This document shows, in pieces, positions 4,626-6,030 of a stretch of 6,030 nt of DNA. The position numbers and the translations under genes were made by a program. The stretch spans positions 1-6,030 of the forward strand of contig JAEOUB010000061.1 in the NCBI GenBank assembly GCA_016839545.1. The letters run 5' to 3'. The first letter of the stretch is position 1. Every line of letters begins with the position of its first letter. The notes under the pieces were generated by a model. It made no database searches, was not told the DNA's origin, and saw nothing but the letters and a program-made list of their open reading frames with translations. Source of the stretch: Candidatus Kariarchaeota archaeon (lineage in GTDB: Archaea; Asgardarchaeota; Heimdallarchaeia; Heimdallarchaeales; Kariarchaeaceae).

Positions 4626-5153
4626 ATGGACACCTGCATTGACCACCCGAACGAACAAGGTGTCTTTCCATGTCATGAGTGTTCTAGATTAATCTGCAAG
4701 AAGCATATCGGGTATTATTGTGAAGAGCACAAAAGAGACCAGTCCGGAAACCTGCCAATCCTTATGGTTATTCTGGCAATTATTACATTGTTTTCAGTGT
4801 TCATATTCTTCATCTATGTTCAGATTAGCTCATTCTTTGGAAATATCACTGATTTAGATGAAGGTGATGTCATAACCGTGGATAGTGAGATAATTACAGT
4901 GACCGAGCCCATCAGTGTTCCCGATTTTCAGGTTATTGCATTCATCGTTTTCCTGATCACTCTTCCTATACTTGTTGGAGTTGTCATATTTGTCCGTCGT
5001 CAGATCTTAAATTATCGTAAAACCCTTCCACCTCCTGAAGAAACTCCAAGGACATACTACTGTCAAGCCTGTGGGACTCAGAATACCATGGAGGATACCA
5101 TTTGTAGTAATTGCAGTAAGTCAACATCCGATGAACGGAGATTGGTCAGCTAG
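4626..5153 (+). CDS. Membrane protein with N-terminal B-box-like zinc finger and C-terminal zinc ribbon
   Basis: The family is not recognised, but the layout is clear. The N-terminus has a B-box-like metal-binding pattern: C4, H7, C16, C19, C24, H27, C32 and H35 (CIDHP, PCHECSRLICKKH, YYCEEH), enough for two zinc ions. Two hydrophobic segments follow at ~43-66 (LPILMVILAIITLFSVFIFF) and ~102-123 (VIAFIVFLITLPILVGVVIF). Between them is a ~35-residue acidic loop (ITDLDEGDVITVDSEIITV). After RRQILNYRK and a PPPEETP linker comes a zinc ribbon, C146-x2-C149-x10-C160-x2-C163. The positive residues flanking both helices suggest both zinc modules face the cytoplasm and the acidic loop faces outside. 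It may be a membrane-anchored adaptor; no enzymatic motif is seen. It could be co-transcribed with the HEAT gene 54 nt upstream, since no convincing TATA box lies at the right distance. Its TAG overlaps the acyl-CoA dehydrogenase stop by 4 nt. Confidence 0.85.
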   Translation: MDTCIDHPNEQGVFPCHECSRLICKKHIGYYCEEHKRDQSGNLPILMVILAIITLFSVFIFFIYVQISSFFGNITDLDEGDVITVDSEIITVTEPISVPDFQVIAFIVFLITLPILVGVVIFVRRQILNYRKTLPPPEETPRTYYCQACGTQNTMEDTICSNCSKSTSDERRLVS

Positions 5154-6030
5154 AATCTTCCCAATGTCTCACGAGCAATGACGACTCTAAGTATCTCTGA
5201 TGTGCCCTCATAGATGGCAGTAATTTTTGCATCACGCCAGTATCGCTCTACGGGAAAGTCACGACTGTATCCAGCTCCACCATGGATTTGGAGACTTCGA
5301 TCCGCAGCTCTCACGGCGGCTTCCGACGCATACAGTTTTGCCATTGCTGCGTCCTTAATGTATTTCTCTCCAGCATCCTTCATCTGAGCAGCTCTCCAAG
5401 TCAGTTGTCGTGCTGCATCTATCTCCATTACTGAGTCAGCCACCATGAATTGCAATCCCTGGAAACGGGCTATCGGACCTCCGAAAGCCTGTCTTTCCTT
5501 CATGTAAGAGGTTGCTGCATCAATGGACGCCTGTCCAATTCCTATTGCCTGGGATGCAATCCCAATTCTCCCTCCATTGAGGGTATTCATGGCTATTTTG
5601 AAACCATCTCCCTCATCTCCGAGGAGTCGAGACTCAGGAATCTTGCAATTGTCAAATGTGAGTGGAGTGGTAGATGATGCTCTGATACCGAGTTTTTTCT
5701 CCTTGGCACCAATCTCAAATCCAGGATCTCCCTTTTGGAGAATAAATGCTGAAATCCCTTTGTGTTTCATTTCAAGATCAGTTCTAGCAAATACCACGTA
5801 GTAATCTGCAGCCCCACCATTAGTTATCCACATCTTGGAGCCATTGAGAATATATTCATCCCCTTCTTTTTTGGCCACAGTTCTCATAGATGCAGGATCT
5901 GATCCCGCGTCGGGTTCAGAAAGAGCAAATGCACCTAGTTTCTCCGAGATTACCGGTGCAAGAAATTCATTTTTGAGTTCATCACTTCCATACGTTTCTA
6001 CCGGGTAGGCATACAATGAATTGTTGACTG
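5150..6030 (-). CDS. Acyl-CoA dehydrogenase, C-terminal ~292 residues, partial
   Basis: This flavoenzyme introduces the alpha-beta double bond into acyl-CoA and passes electrons to electron-transfer flavoprotein. The frame runs off the right edge (reading VNNSLYAYPVETYG before the first possible start), so the true start is outside and the TTG at 6016 is internal. Visible motifs are GAFALSEPDAGSD and MWITNGGAADYYVVFART (flavin and substrate contacts of the middle domain), NGGRIGIASQAIGIGQ and RQAFGGPIARFQGLQFMVAD of the C-terminal helical domain, and QIHGGAGYSRDFPVERYWRD. The catalytic base is the Glu of AIYEGTSEI (codon 5207-5209), the position used by short- and medium-chain enzymes, so the active site looks intact. 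Sequence resembles the short-chain/butyryl-CoA group, but chain length cannot be fixed. About 90 N-terminal residues are missing. Its UAG shares the palindromic CTAG with the convergent gene's stop. Confidence 0.95.
   Translation of the reverse strand, partial: VNNSLYAYPVETYGSDELKNEFLAPVISEKLGAFALSEPDAGSDPASMRTVAKKEGDEYILNGSKMWITNGGAADYYVVFARTDLEMKHKGISAFILQKGDPGFEIGAKEKKLGIRASSTTPLTFDNCKIPESRLLGDEGDGFKIAMNTLNGGRIGIASQAIGIGQASIDAATSYMKERQAFGGPIARFQGLQFMVADSVMEIDAARQLTWRAAQMKDAGEKYIKDAAMAKLYASEAAVRAADRSLQIHGGAGYSRDFPVERYWRDAKITAIYEGTSEILRVVIARETLGRF

Noticed and set aside
5450..5801. Two overlapping plus-strand open frames opposite the acyl-CoA dehydrogenase
   Set aside because: Both are antisense shadows of a well-conserved enzyme and resemble no protein family.

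Overview
The window is archaeal and most likely from an Asgard archaeon (Promethearchaeota). Core genes set the domain: the C-terminus of split RNA polymerase subunit A'' (rpoA2), an archaeal/eukaryotic-type uS12 and an archaeal uL11. The Asgard assignment rests mainly on one gene. The protein at 324-944 reads as an inactive ubiquitin-conjugating (UEV) domain, then a coiled coil, then a tail resembling the steadiness box of ESCRT-I subunit Vps23/Tsg101. A second eukaryote-flavoured gene (3801-4571) has the four His-Glu pairs and two-half HEAT architecture of deoxyhypusine hydroxylase. Heimdallarchaeia-like relatives are plausible, but the lineage is inference.

Layout from left to right: rpoA2 3' end (+); UEV/Vps23-like gene (-); rpsL/uS12 (+); a coiled-coil protein with an Ala/Pro-rich tail (+); uL11 (-); a SixA-type histidine phosphatase (+); an 86-residue acidic protein (-); the DOHH-like HEAT protein (+); a two-zinc-finger membrane protein (+); the C-terminal three quarters of an acyl-CoA dehydrogenase (-). 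Strand changes at almost every gene, so transcription is mostly monocistronic. Convergent neighbours are packed to within -4 to +10 nt. Divergent neighbours share spacers of about 130 nt that carry TATA-like boxes. Several boxes sit about 25-31 nt from the start codon, which suggests leaderless mRNAs, two of them starting at GTG. uS12 and uL11 share an identical TTTAAAAA box at nearly the same, longer distance.

The genes do not form one pathway. Transcription (RpoA2), translation (uS12, uL11, possibly eIF5A modification) and lipid metabolism (acyl-CoA dehydrogenase) are mixed together. The most interesting possible link is between the UEV protein and the Ala/Pro-rich coiled-coil protein two genes away. 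The latter contains three PSAP tetrapeptides, the ligand type bound by eukaryotic Tsg101 UEV domains, although its composition makes chance occurrence likely. No tRNA, rRNA, CRISPR array, insertion sequence or gene-free stretch over 300 bases was seen.
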